From: Akkermansiaceae bacterium
GTDB lineage: Bacteria; Verrucomicrobiota; Verrucomicrobiia; Verrucomicrobiales; Akkermansiaceae
Assembly: GCA_024233135.1 (NCBI GenBank)
Contig: JACKPZ010000005.1
Span: 165,262 to 229,261, forward strand
Length of the DNA stretch: 64,000 nt
Direction: 5' to 3'
Below the pieces are notes generated by a model. That model searched no databases, was not told the DNA's origin, and saw only the letters and a list, made by a program, of their open reading frames with translations. A program made the position numbers and the translations under genes. Shown here one piece after another: positions 17,572 through 25,460 of the stretch (positions within the stretch are counted from its first letter, which is position 1; every line of letters starts with the position of its first letter).

Positions 17572-18252
17572 ATGGTAACATCCTCAGAAGAAAACGCCCC
17601 CGCACCGGCCGCCGCAGAGACGAATGCCGAAGCGCCCAAGGCAGCGGCTCCGACGAATGAAAATCCGAGGCACTCCGGCCCGTCGAACTTCCGTGACCGC
17701 GGTCAGGGTGGATTCGGCGGCCGTGGCCGCGGCCCGCGCCGCGACGATCGCAACGCCCCGGCCGAATCCGACGGCCCCGAACTCGCCGAGAAGGTCGTGT
17801 TCATCAACCGATGCGCCAAGGTCGTGAAGGGCGGTCGCCGCTTCAGCTTCTCCGCGCTCGTCGTTTCCGGCGACAAGGAGGGCAAGGTGGGCCTCGGCTT
17901 CGGCAAGGCGAACGAGGTGGCCGATGCCATCCGCAAGGCCAGCGAAAGCGCCCGCAAGGTGCTCAAGCCCGTCAGCATCGTGGATGGAACCATCCCGCAC
18001 GAGATCTACGCCGAATTCGGCGGAGGGAAGGTGCTGCTCAAGCCCGCCTCTCCCGGTACCGGAATCATCGCCGGTGGCGGTGTCCGCGCCGTTTGCGAGG
18101 CCGCCGGCATCCGTGACGTGCTTGCCAAGTCGATGGGCTCGTCCAATCACGCCAACGTCGTCAAGGCCACGCTCAAGGCGCTTTCACAGCTCCGCACCCG
18201 CGACCAGGTCCTCGGATCCCGCGGCAAGAAGAAGAAAGAAAAAGCGATTTGA
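17572..18252 (+). CDS. rpsE: 30S ribosomal protein S5 with long N-terminal extension
   Basis: 226 residues against about 165 in E. coli. Residues about 1-62 are a low-complexity Ala/Glu then Arg/Gly extension (GQGGFGGRGRGPRRDD) with no counterpart in canonical S5. The double-stranded RNA-binding core starts near ELAEKVVFINRCAKVVKGGR and continues with VGLGFGKANEVADAI and GTGIIAGGGVRAVCEAAG. S5 maintains decoding fidelity. rpmD, which usually follows, is absent. Confidence 0.95.
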   Translation: MVTSSEENAPAPAAAETNAEAPKAAAPTNENPRHSGPSNFRDRGQGGFGGRGRGPRRDDRNAPAESDGPELAEKVVFINRCAKVVKGGRRFSFSALVVSGDKEGKVGLGFGKANEVADAIRKASESARKVLKPVSIVDGTIPHEIYAEFGGGKVLLKPASPGTGIIAGGGVRAVCEAAGIRDVLAKSMGSSNHANVVKATLKALSQLRTRDQVLGSRGKKKKEKAI

Positions 18253-18311
18253 GATTCGAGATTGGAGATTAGGGATCTTCCGAATCGCCAATATCCAATA
18301 TCCAATATCCA
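18251..18311. repeat. Heptameric repeats in the rpsE-rplO spacer
   Basis: Three units GAGATTC, GAGATTG, GAGATTA start on the rpsE stop codon. After an 18-base middle segment, three near-perfect units of the CCAATAT type follow (18288-18310). The two halves are partly complementary, since CCAATATCC reversed reads GGATATTGG. The period is seven throughout. It occupies the place where rpmD would be expected. Confidence 0.75.
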
Positions 18312-18320
18312 CTCATCATC

Positions 18321-18764
18321 ATGCAACTCCACGACTACAGCCCCAATCCGGGCGCCAAGCGCCGGGTCAAGCGACTCGGTTGCGGCGAAAGCTCCGGACA
18401 CGGCAAGACCGCCTGCAAGGGCAACAAGGGCCAGAAGGCGCGCTCCGGCAGCGGCACCCGCGTCGGTTTCGAAGGCGGCCAGATGCCCCTTCATCGCCGT
18501 CTTCCGAAGCGCGGCTTCAACAACAAGGACTTCCGTGACGTCTTCGCCGTCGTCAACGTCGGCGATCTCGACGGCCGCTTCGAGGCCGGCGCGGTCGTCA
18601 ACGAGGAATCGCTCCGCAAGGCGGGCCTCGTCAACGGCCCCTGCGACAAGGTCAAACTTCTCGCCGACGGCGAGGTCGAGAAAGCGTTCACCGTCGAGGT
18701 CGACAAGGTGAGTGCCTCCGCCCGTCAGAAGATCGAGAAGGCCGGCGGCACGATCAAGGCCTGA
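18321..18764 (+). CDS. rplO: 50S ribosomal protein L15
   Basis: 147 residues. MQLHDYSPNPGAKRRVKRLGCG, SGHGKTACKGNKGQKARSG and GGQMPLHRRLPKRGFNN are diagnostic of L15. It follows rpsE directly because rpmD (L30) is missing, as in several other phyla. A strong hairpin follows in the gap before secY. Confidence 0.97.
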   Translation: MQLHDYSPNPGAKRRVKRLGCGESSGHGKTACKGNKGQKARSGSGTRVGFEGGQMPLHRRLPKRGFNNKDFRDVFAVVNVGDLDGRFEAGAVVNEESLRKAGLVNGPCDKVKLLADGEVEKAFTVEVDKVSASARQKIEKAGGTIKA

Positions 18765-18799
18765 GGCTTTGACCACTCCGGCATCCATTCCCTGATTTC

Positions 18800-18831
18800 C
18801 GACGAGGAAGCGCTTGCGCGCTTCCTCGTCG
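18800..18831 (+). terminator. Strong hairpin between rplO and secY
   Basis: A perfect 14-bp stem (18800-18813 with 18818-18831; left arm CGACGAGGAAGCGC) closes a TTGC loop. No T-tract follows, so it may be a partial terminator, an RNA processing or stabilising site, or a pause. It separates the ribosomal genes from secY-adk and could set their relative expression. Confidence 0.5.
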
Positions 18832-18841
18832 TGCGTATAAC
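18814..18841 (+). promoter_or_regulatory. Possible internal promoter for secY-adk
   Basis: TTGCGC at 18814-18819 and TATAAC at 18836-18841 with 16-bp spacing lie just before secY. The -35-like element overlaps the hairpin loop. The -10 element is good and the -35 element weak, so this is tentative. Confidence 0.3.
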
Positions 18842-18870
18842 CCGCGCTTCGTTTCTCCCTTTCGCCCGTC

Positions 18871-20376
18871 ATGATCTCCGCTTTCGTCAATACCTGGAAG
18901 ATTCCGGAACTCCGGGACCGCATCCTGTTCACCCTCGCGCTCATCATCATCATCCGCCTCGGTGTGCACATCACGCTGCCGGGTGTCGATGCCTCGGTCA
19001 TCCGGGCGTACATGGATCATCTCCAAGCGCAGGATCCCAAGAGCCCGACCGGTGGCATCACCGCCCTGCTTCAGGTGTTCTCCGGTGGCGGCCTCCAGCA
19101 GGCGGGCATCTTCGCGCTGGGCATCATGCCCTATATCTCGGCGTCGATCATGGTTCAGCTCATGACGGCGGTGGTGCCGAAACTCTCTCGTCTCGCGCGG
19201 GAAGACGGCGGCCGTCAGAAGATCAACCAGTATACCCGTTACATCACGATGGGCATCGCGCTGGTCCAGGGTTTCTTCGTCGCCAAGTCTCTGACCAATC
19301 CCGGGAACATTCCCTATCTCTCCGGTATCGAGAAATTCGGCCGTTTGGTTCCCGATCCTTCGGTTTCATGGATGGCGCTCACCGTTCTCACCATCGTCGC
19401 CGGCACCGTGCTCCTGCTGTGGATCGCCGATCAGATCACCGAGCGGGGCATTGGCAACGGCGCTTCCATCATCATCACCGTCAACATCATCGCCGCTCTT
19501 CCCGGCGCGTTGATCCAGGCGTGGAAATTTTTCGTCACCGGTGACGATGTGAACAAGTTCAGCTCGATCATGATGGTCGTGATGGTCGCGATGCTGCTCG
19601 TCGTGATCGCCGGCACCATCGCCGTCACCCAGGCGCAGCGGAAGATCACGGTGCAGTACGCCAAGCGCGTCGTCGGTCGCAAACAATTCGGCGGCCAGAC
19701 CCAGTATCTGCCGCTCAAGGTGAACTATTCCGGTGTGATGCCGATCATCTTCGCGTCCGCCGTGCTCTCGATCGTTCCGATCACGCTCGGACTCATCCCA
19801 TCGATCGCCAGCCAGCCGTGGGTGGTGAAGCTCAACAGCCAGATGCAGGGCGGCACCGCCTACTATGTGCTCGGCGGCATCGGCATCTTCCTGTTCTCCT
19901 ATTTCTGGGTCGCGATGATGTTCCAGCCCTCGCAGATCGCCGAGGACCTCAAGCGCAATGGCGGCTACATTCCCGGCGTGCGCCCCGGCAAGCCGACCGC
20001 GGATTTCCTCGATTTCACCATGACCCGCCTCACCTTCGCGGGTGCCATCTTCCTCACGGTGCTGTTCATGCTGCCGGTGCTTACCGGCAAGATCGTGGAT
20101 CTTCCGCCCGGCTCGATGATCCTCCAGTTTTTCGGCGGCACCTCGTTGCTCATCATGGTGGGCGTCGTGCTCGACGTGATGCGTCAGGTGGAAACGCAGC
20201 TCCTGCAGAAGCACTACGATGGTTTCCTCCGCAAAGGAAAACTCAAGGGGCGCTATGACCGCCTCAACCAAGGCAGCGGCGGCGCTTCCCGCACGGCCGT
20301 CGTCTACCTGATGGTGGTCATCGCCATCTTGATCGTTCTCGGCATCACGGCGTTCATCTACAACCGCGTGCATTGA
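18871..20376 (+). CDS. secY: Preprotein translocase subunit SecY
   Basis: 501 residues with about ten membrane segments. SecY is the channel of the Sec export system. The N-terminus VNTWKIPELRDRILFTLALIIIIRLGVHITLPG, the MPYISASIMVQLM helix, the cytoplasmic PSQIAEDLKRNGGYIPGVRPGK segment and the late MRQVETQLLQKHYDGFLRKG match the family. It is somewhat longer than E. coli SecY (443 aa), mainly in the periplasmic and middle loops and at the C-terminus. Confidence 0.97.
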   Translation: MISAFVNTWKIPELRDRILFTLALIIIIRLGVHITLPGVDASVIRAYMDHLQAQDPKSPTGGITALLQVFSGGGLQQAGIFALGIMPYISASIMVQLMTAVVPKLSRLAREDGGRQKINQYTRYITMGIALVQGFFVAKSLTNPGNIPYLSGIEKFGRLVPDPSVSWMALTVLTIVAGTVLLLWIADQITERGIGNGASIIITVNIIAALPGALIQAWKFFVTGDDVNKFSSIMMVVMVAMLLVVIAGTIAVTQAQRKITVQYAKRVVGRKQFGGQTQYLPLKVNYSGVMPIIFASAVLSIVPITLGLIPSIASQPWVVKLNSQMQGGTAYYVLGGIGIFLFSYFWVAMMFQPSQIAEDLKRNGGYIPGVRPGKPTADFLDFTMTRLTFAGAIFLTVLFMLPVLTGKIVDLPPGSMILQFFGGTSLLIMVGVVLDVMRQVETQLLQKHYDGFLRKGKLKGRYDRLNQGSGGASRTAVVYLMVVIAILIVLGITAFIYNRVH

Positions 20377-21026
20377 GCGACTCCGGGACGAATCCGATCC
20401 GCGTCGTCCTGCTCGGGCCGCCGGCCTCCGGCAAGGGCACCCAAGGGCGCCGCGTCGCGGAGGTTTTCGGTCTCGCCTACCTCAGCACCGGTGCCCTGCT
20501 TCGCGAGCATGTGGAAAACCGCACGCCACTCGGGCGGAAGGCGAAGCCGATTCTCGATCGTGGCGAATACCTGCCCGACGGGTTGATGTGCGATGTGATC
20601 GCGGAGTGGCTGGAGCGTCGCTCCGGTGGATGGGTGCTCGATGGTTTTCCGCGCAGTCTGGCCCAAGCGGAGTTTCTCCACCGGTGGCTCGATGGGGATG
20701 GCGGATCCAGGCACGATGCCGTGTTTCTCGATGTTCCGATCTCCGAGCTGTTGAATCGGATCAAGAGCCGCGTGGAGTGCCCCGACTGCCGCTGGAGCGG
20801 ACAGCGTTCGCAACTGGACCATGACGGGCGTTGCCCGGAATGCGGTGGGCCGGCCTCCGGTCGCGACGACGACGAAGAGGAAAACTTCCGCAGCCGCTAT
20901 CGGCAATTCGAGGAATTCACGCTTCCGGCGGTGGACTACTATCGAAACCTGGGTGGTCTCGTAGCGGTCGATGCCACCCGCGCGAAAGACGTGGTAACCC
21001 GCGAGATCATCGCCGGAATTCGTTGA
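20373..21026 (+). CDS. adk: Adenylate kinase
   Basis: 217 residues. It interconverts ATP + AMP with 2 ADP. The P-loop GPPASGKGT lies at 15-23, the AMP-binding LSTGALLREHV follows, and DGFPRSLAQ is present. The LID carries two CxxC pairs (CPDC and CPEC), the zinc-type LID known from Gram-positive enzymes. The start is a TTG that overlaps the secY TGA (TTGA), implying translational coupling. adk after secY is a common arrangement, but map and rpmJ are absent. Confidence 0.93.
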   Translation: MSDSGTNPIRVVLLGPPASGKGTQGRRVAEVFGLAYLSTGALLREHVENRTPLGRKAKPILDRGEYLPDGLMCDVIAEWLERRSGGWVLDGFPRSLAQAEFLHRWLDGDGGSRHDAVFLDVPISELLNRIKSRVECPDCRWSGQRSQLDHDGRCPECGGPASGRDDDEEENFRSRYRQFEEFTLPAVDYYRNLGGLVAVDATRAKDVVTREIIAGIR

Positions 21027-21078
21027 CAGCCGATGCCGTGTCGTGGTGCGGGTCCAGCCGGTTATGCCAGCGGCGGGT

Positions 21079-21107
21079 TTGACAGGACCTTTCCGTGCCC
21101 CTAGCAT
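21079..21107 (+). promoter_or_regulatory. Sigma-70-type promoter before the zinc-ribbon gene
   Basis: TTGACA (21079-21084) and TAGCAT (21102-21107) are 17 bp apart, a near-ideal arrangement. It lies 25 bp upstream of the start codon of the next gene, which also has a Shine-Dalgarno AAGGAG at 21116-21121. It would drive that gene and mnmE. Confidence 0.65.
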
Positions 21108-21131
21108 TCCGGGCCAAGGAGCGATCAACTC

Positions 21132-22667
21132 ATGCCAAATTTCGATGTGCCGAGCGACAAACGTGAGTTCCGCTGCAATCACTGCGACGGAAAAATCCTG
21201 ATCCCTCGCGACCTGCCTCCCACCACCGGGCCATGCCCGCATTGTGGAGGGGTGATCACTTCGCCGGGTCCCGAGGCTCCGGCGCCACCCGAGCCCCAAA
21301 AGGAGGTTCAGGCCGCAGCTTCTCCGGCTCCCGTGACGCCGCCGCAGGTTCCCGCCGCCGCCGCTCCTGTTCCTCCGGCACCTGCCGTCGCACCGGTTGC
21401 CCCTGCGGTTCCGACGGTGCCGCCCGCGTCTCCAACCGCACCCGCTGCGGCGCAAGGAGCTGGAATTCCCAGTGTGCCGGCGGCCCCGGCTGTTCCTCCC
21501 GCACCTCCGGCCGTTTCCGCAACGAGCGTGCCTCCTCCTCCGCAACCGCCGGCCCCAAAAGAAGCAGCCGCACCCGCGGCCGGGACGCCAGCCAAGATCC
21601 CCCCGAAGCGGGAGTCCGCCGAGGTGCCGCACTCGGAGGACCCTTCGGTCTCGAACAAGCGGAAGAAGAAAGCCGCGGCCGAATCAACCAAGAAGGCGAG
21701 CAGCGGGCTGATCCCCGTCATGCTGGTGCTCCTGCTGCTCATTCTGGGGGCGGGCGCGGCCGTGTATTTCGTTTCCAACGAGATGGGTAGGAATGTGGCG
21801 CCGCCGGTCGTCCAGCCGGACAGCGCGGGGCTCGACGCGCGCGAGGCGAACTACATCCGGATCGGCTGGCAGAAGGATGCCCGCGAGGTGCTCGCCGGAT
21901 ACATCGCGGGAACCACCGTGGAGGAAAAACTCCCGTATATCCTTCGTGCGGACGAGTTGCAGGAGACGATGGACGATTTCTATGGAGGCGGCGTGATCAT
22001 GGATTCCGACACTCCGGCCGAGGCGTTCTCCGTGTACGAACTTTCGGAAGAGGACCGGCGCCGCGGGCTGTTCATGATGATCTACGACCAGCCGCCGCAG
22101 TTCGACATGAAGGAGTTCTTCCGGCCTCTCGCTTCTCTCGAGGTGCAGTATGGCCTCGATGAGGCGGACCTCCTTCTCAGCACGCTCGCGCGGGTCGGAA
22201 ACTTCGCGATGGAGCCGCTCCGGGTGCACGCCTTCTTCAAGCGCACGGGAGACCAACTCAAGCTGGACTGGGAGATCTTCGCGCAGACGAAATACCGGAC
22301 CTTCCAGAATTTCGTCGAACTTCCCGAGGCGGATCACAGCGGTGTGTTCCGCGTGTTCATCGTCGAGGATGTCCCGGACAAGAGCCGTTTGGAGGCGGGG
22401 ACCCGGACCTACCGCTTGGCGGATCCCGCGAACACGACCGACACCGCCCGCGTGAACGTGAAGGTCGATTCCGAGGTCGGCCGCGCCCTCTCCATCATCA
22501 ATTGGCGGGGGACCAAACAAAGCCGCCCGATCACCCGCACCGCCACCGTCGAGCTTGAATGGAGTGCCGAGCGGGAGCCGGTGTCGCTCGAAATCAAGCG
22601 CTTCATCTGTTGGGAGTTTCTTGGCCTCGGCGGCCAGGAAACACCGACCTCGACCGCGGCGAAGTGA
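21132..22667 (+). CDS. Zinc-ribbon membrane protein with Pro/Ala linker, unknown function
   Basis: 511 residues. Residues 12-40 form a zinc ribbon with CxxC pairs at 15/18 and 35/38 (CNHC, CPHC). Residues about 45-185 are a Pro/Ala/Val-rich linker turning Lys-rich (NKRKKKAAAE). One membrane helix follows at about 192-214 (IPVMLVLLLLILGAGAAVYF). The roughly 290-residue C-terminal domain is predicted outside the membrane and I do not recognise it. The zinc ribbon would then face the cytoplasm. It ends 12 bp before mnmE, suggesting an operon. Confidence 0.85.
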   Translation: MPNFDVPSDKREFRCNHCDGKILIPRDLPPTTGPCPHCGGVITSPGPEAPAPPEPQKEVQAAASPAPVTPPQVPAAAAPVPPAPAVAPVAPAVPTVPPASPTAPAAAQGAGIPSVPAAPAVPPAPPAVSATSVPPPPQPPAPKEAAAPAAGTPAKIPPKRESAEVPHSEDPSVSNKRKKKAAAESTKKASSGLIPVMLVLLLLILGAGAAVYFVSNEMGRNVAPPVVQPDSAGLDAREANYIRIGWQKDAREVLAGYIAGTTVEEKLPYILRADELQETMDDFYGGGVIMDSDTPAEAFSVYELSEEDRRRGLFMMIYDQPPQFDMKEFFRPLASLEVQYGLDEADLLLSTLARVGNFAMEPLRVHAFFKRTGDQLKLDWEIFAQTKYRTFQNFVELPEADHSGVFRVFIVEDVPDKSRLEAGTRTYRLADPANTTDTARVNVKVDSEVGRALSIINWRGTKQSRPITRTATVELEWSAEREPVSLEIKRFICWEFLGLGGQETPTSTAAK

Positions 22668-22679
22668 GGCTCTGAGCGG

Positions 22680-24035
22680 ATGGGCACGGTGCCAGACAAA
22701 GCGAATCCGACGATCGCCGCGATCGCGAGTCCGGCGGGAACCGGCGCGGTTTCGATGATCCGCATTTCGGGGCCGCGGGCCGTGGAGATCGCCGATCTCG
22801 CCACCGATGGCCGCGTTTCCCGGCAAGAGCCGCGTGCCGCCCGCCACTGCTGCGTTCGAGACGCGGATGGCTTGGTGGTCGATGACGGCCTTCTGACCGT
22901 ATTTCCCGCCCCGCGCAGCTACACGGGGGAGGAAACCGTCGAATTCACCGGCCACGGCGGGATCCTGGTGACCCGCGAGGTGTTGCAGCGCTTCCTCGCC
23001 TGTGGTGCCACAAGCGCCTCGCCGGGAGAGTTCACGCGGCGGGCCTTCCTCAACGGCCGGCTCGACCTCACCCAGGCGGAGGGTGTGATGGACCTCATCT
23101 CCGCCCAGACGCGACTCGCGCTGCGCGCCGCACGCAGCCAGATGGAGGGCCGTCTCGGGCAACGGACCGCCGCCGCACGCGACGCCTTGCTGGAAACGCT
23201 CGCCCACATTGAGGCGTGGATCGATTTTCCCGAGGAGGACATCGATCCGCACACGGGATCCCGGCTTCGCGACGAACTCGATTCGGTTGTGCGCTCGATT
23301 GACGGACTGCTCGCTACCGCGGACCAGGGGCGGATCCTGCGGGAAGGTGTGCGCACCGTGCTCTTCGGCGCCCCGAACGTCGGCAAATCGAGCCTGCTGA
23401 ATCGATTGTTGGGTTTCGAGCGGGCGATCGTTTCCGCAACGGCGGGCACCACCCGCGACACTATCGAGGAAACGATCAACCTGGGCGGGATTCCGTTGCG
23501 CCTCGTGGACACGGCCGGTGTGCGCGACGCCTCGGACTCGATCGAAGCCGAAGGCATCCTCCGGACCACTCGCCAGATCGAGGCGGCCGATCTGTTGATC
23601 GAGGTCGTGGACGCGAGCGAGGCTCCGCGGCAGTCCGCCGCGCCTGACTCAGGCACTCCGAGGGTGCTGGTGCTCAACAAGGCCGACCTCGCCACGCATC
23701 CCGGGTGGGCGGGTGTTGAAGCGGTTCGTTTGTCATGCGCCACCGGAAGCGGTTTCGACGATCTATCAGACGAAATCCACCGCGTGCTGCAGTTGACCGA
23801 AGCCGACTGGGGCGATCACGCGGTGGCGATCAACGCCCGGCACCAGGAAAGTCTGGAGGCCGCGCGGCGGCACCTGCGGGCGGCCATGGTGCAGCTCGCC
23901 GATGCCGGCGATCATCCGGAACTCGCGGCCATCGACATCCGCGAGGCACTCGACTCGCTGGGGGAGATTCCCGGCAAGGTGGATACCGAAGATTTGTTAG
24001 GAGTGATCTTCAGCCGCTTCTGCATCGGCAAGTGA
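22680..24035 (+). CDS. mnmE: tRNA uridine-5-carboxymethylaminomethyl modification GTPase MnmE
   Basis: 451 residues, full length. MnmE with MnmG modifies the wobble U34 of certain tRNAs. The N-terminal tetrahydrofolate-binding domain starts TIAAIASPAGTGAVSMIRISG. The GTPase domain carries GAPNVGKSS (230-238), GTTRDT, DTAGVR and NKAD. The C-terminus ends in FCIGK with the catalytic Cys of the CxGK motif. Its last 39 bp are overlapped on the other strand by the IF-1-like gene. Confidence 0.97.
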   Translation: MGTVPDKANPTIAAIASPAGTGAVSMIRISGPRAVEIADLATDGRVSRQEPRAARHCCVRDADGLVVDDGLLTVFPAPRSYTGEETVEFTGHGGILVTREVLQRFLACGATSASPGEFTRRAFLNGRLDLTQAEGVMDLISAQTRLALRAARSQMEGRLGQRTAAARDALLETLAHIEAWIDFPEEDIDPHTGSRLRDELDSVVRSIDGLLATADQGRILREGVRTVLFGAPNVGKSSLLNRLLGFERAIVSATAGTTRDTIEETINLGGIPLRLVDTAGVRDASDSIEAEGILRTTRQIEAADLLIEVVDASEAPRQSAAPDSGTPRVLVLNKADLATHPGWAGVEAVRLSCATGSGFDDLSDEIHRVLQLTEADWGDHAVAINARHQESLEAARRHLRAAMVQLADAGDHPELAAIDIREALDSLGEIPGKVDTEDLLGVIFSRFCIGK

Positions 24036-24260
24036 GCCTGGCTGCGGATCTTCGGCTCCGAGGATGCGCGCTTGGTCGAAGTCGTAGGGGGTGAGTTCGA
24101 TGCGCACGGTCGCGCCGGTTGGAAACATTGTGCCGGCGAGCGCCAGCGGTTTGGAAAGATGCGCGAGCAGGGTCTTGCCGTTGGAGAGTTCCACCTGATA
24201 GAGGACGGAGCCCCGGTGCTCGACGATGGTGGCGAGGGTGTGGATGGGTGCGTCAGCCAT
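23997..24260 (-). CDS. infA: Translation initiation factor IF-1-like protein
   Basis: 87 residues. The S1-type OB fold of IF-1 is recognisable in GSVLYQVELSNGKTLLAHLS and TGATVRIELTPYDFDQARI, close to the canonical VELENGH...VTVELTPYDLSKGRI. It differs from standard IF-1: the loop between the two blocks lacks the usual MRKNYIRI, and an acidic tail of about 15 residues (LADAEAAEDHS) is added. That tail is encoded on the complement of the mnmE 3' end. It may be the cell's IF-1 or a diverged paralogue. Confidence 0.75.
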   Translation of the reverse strand: MADAPIHTLATIVEHRGSVLYQVELSNGKTLLAHLSKPLALAGTMFPTGATVRIELTPYDFDQARILGAEDPQPGSLADAEAAEDHS

Positions 24261-24338
24261 GCGTCACGCGGGGAATTAAATCATGGTCGGAAGGGACGCA
24301 AGCTCGGTGCCATTTCGGAAACGCTTGTAATCCGGCGC

Positions 24339-24370
24339 AAAAAAGGGCGGCTGCTCGCGCAGCCGCCCTT
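24339..24370 (-). terminator. Rho-independent terminator of the downstream porin copy
   Basis: An 11-bp perfect stem (24343-24353 with 24360-24370, AAGGGCGGCTG) with a 6-base loop is followed on the minus strand by a run of six U. It ends the Gcw_chp gene at 24399. The same sequence occurs behind the second copy. Confidence 0.9.
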
Positions 24371-24398
24371 GGATGATTGTGTTGGATTCGCAGTCGAA

Positions 24399-25121
24399 TC
24401 AGAAGCTGACGCTCAGCATCGAACCGGCGACGAATTCGTTGTCGGTTTGCGCCCAAGCGGTGCCGTTGTCTTCGCCGAGGGCGATGGACAGGGCGATGAA
24501 GGGCGAGAGCTTGGCGTTTTCAACGAAGCCCCAGTCGAGCGAAGCCTTGGTGGTCCAAGCGGTGAAGTGGTCGCAGCCGCTCTCGGTGAGGAGACCGACG
24601 TTGGTGCCGACGTTCAGCGCGAGGCAGGGATTCAGTTCGAAGCTGCGGGCAAGACCGAACTCGGTGTAACCGTTGTTTCCGCCGCCGTTTTCAGCGAGAT
24701 CCCAGAAGTAGGTGATCGACGCTTCGGCAAAACCGAAGTCACGGGAGGCCGAGAAGTAGATTTCCTGGTCGTCCACGCCGAGGCTGCCCACGTTCCAGTA
24801 ATAGATGTAACCGGTGGCGAGGGTGGCCCAGCCGAAGTCGTAGGAAACTTCACCGTAGAAATCAACTTCGCTGTTGATGTCGTCCGGAGCCGGGGAATCG
24901 AAGGCGGTGGCCCACACACCGGCGCTCAGGCCGAAGCCGTTGTACTCGGTGGCGGCGTCCACGCCCACTTCAGCAAGATCGTTTCCGAGGTCGATGCCGC
25001 GGAAGATGTACTCGCTGGTGTATCCGGTGTGGATTTCGTATTCGATTTCCGCCGAGGCGTTGCCGGCCACAAGGGCGGAGGCGGCGGCCAAGGCGCCAAT
25101 GGTTTTGCAGTGGATTTGCAT
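24399..25121 (-). CDS. Gcw_chp/TorF-type putative outer-membrane porin, copy 1
   Basis: 240 residues from ATG 25121; the start gives a clear signal peptide (CKTIGALAAASALVAGNASA). The mature start EIEYEIHTGYTSEYIFRGID is the signature of the Gcw_chp family (TIGR02001/PF09694, from memory). Alternating beta strands and a terminal Phe (GSMLSVSF) fit an outer-membrane barrel. In proteobacteria this family often adjoins glnK-amtB, and amtB lies close here, suggesting a role in passage of nitrogen compounds. It is a tandem duplicate of the gene at 25461. Confidence 0.85.
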   Translation of the reverse strand: MQIHCKTIGALAAASALVAGNASAEIEYEIHTGYTSEYIFRGIDLGNDLAEVGVDAATEYNGFGLSAGVWATAFDSPAPDDINSEVDFYGEVSYDFGWATLATGYIYYWNVGSLGVDDQEIYFSASRDFGFAEASITYFWDLAENGGGNNGYTEFGLARSFELNPCLALNVGTNVGLLTESGCDHFTAWTTKASLDWGFVENAKLSPFIALSIALGEDNGTAWAQTDNEFVAGSMLSVSF

Positions 25122-25199
25122 CGTGTTGTGTTGGTATTCGGTTGCTGCTTGCATCCTCGGCTGGGCCGGATTGGGGGCAGACATGAGCGCCCCGGATTC

Positions 25200-25215
25200 A
25201 GCATCCCGCGTGCCA
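25200..25215 (-). promoter_or_regulatory. Sigma-54-type promoter of porin copy 1
   Basis: On the minus strand the sequence reads TGGCAC, 5 bp, ATGCT, matching the TGGCAC-N5-TTGCA consensus with intact GG (-24) and GC (-12). It lies 78-79 bp upstream of the start codon, the same distance as in the other porin copy and in amtB. Confidence 0.75.
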
Positions 25216-25401
25216 AGAATCCGCCTGACGCTCACCTCGGGTCGATCCTCCGTCCTTTTTTCCCGCCTTTGATTCCAAACCGGGCGGTGGCTTCAGGCCG
25301 TTCCGTGAAAGCGAGCTCCTTGCGGCCATCGTCCCGCCCCTGGCTGGATCGCCCTGGCGGCGGGCGCGGCAACCGGCCGGAAACGGCCCCGGGAGCCGAC
25401 G

Positions 25402-25433
25402 AAAAAAGGGCGGCTGCTCGCGCAGCCGCCCTT
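25402..25433 (-). terminator. Rho-independent terminator of porin copy 2
   Basis: Identical 11-bp stem and loop to the one at 24339-24370, with a run of six U on the minus strand. It follows the gene at 25461 and was evidently copied together with it. Confidence 0.9.
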
Positions 25434-25460
25434 GGATGATGGATTGGATCCTGGGTCGGA

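Noticed and set aside
18251..18311. CRISPR-like short repeats
   Set aside because: Units are 7 bp and contiguous without spacers; no cas genes are present in the window.
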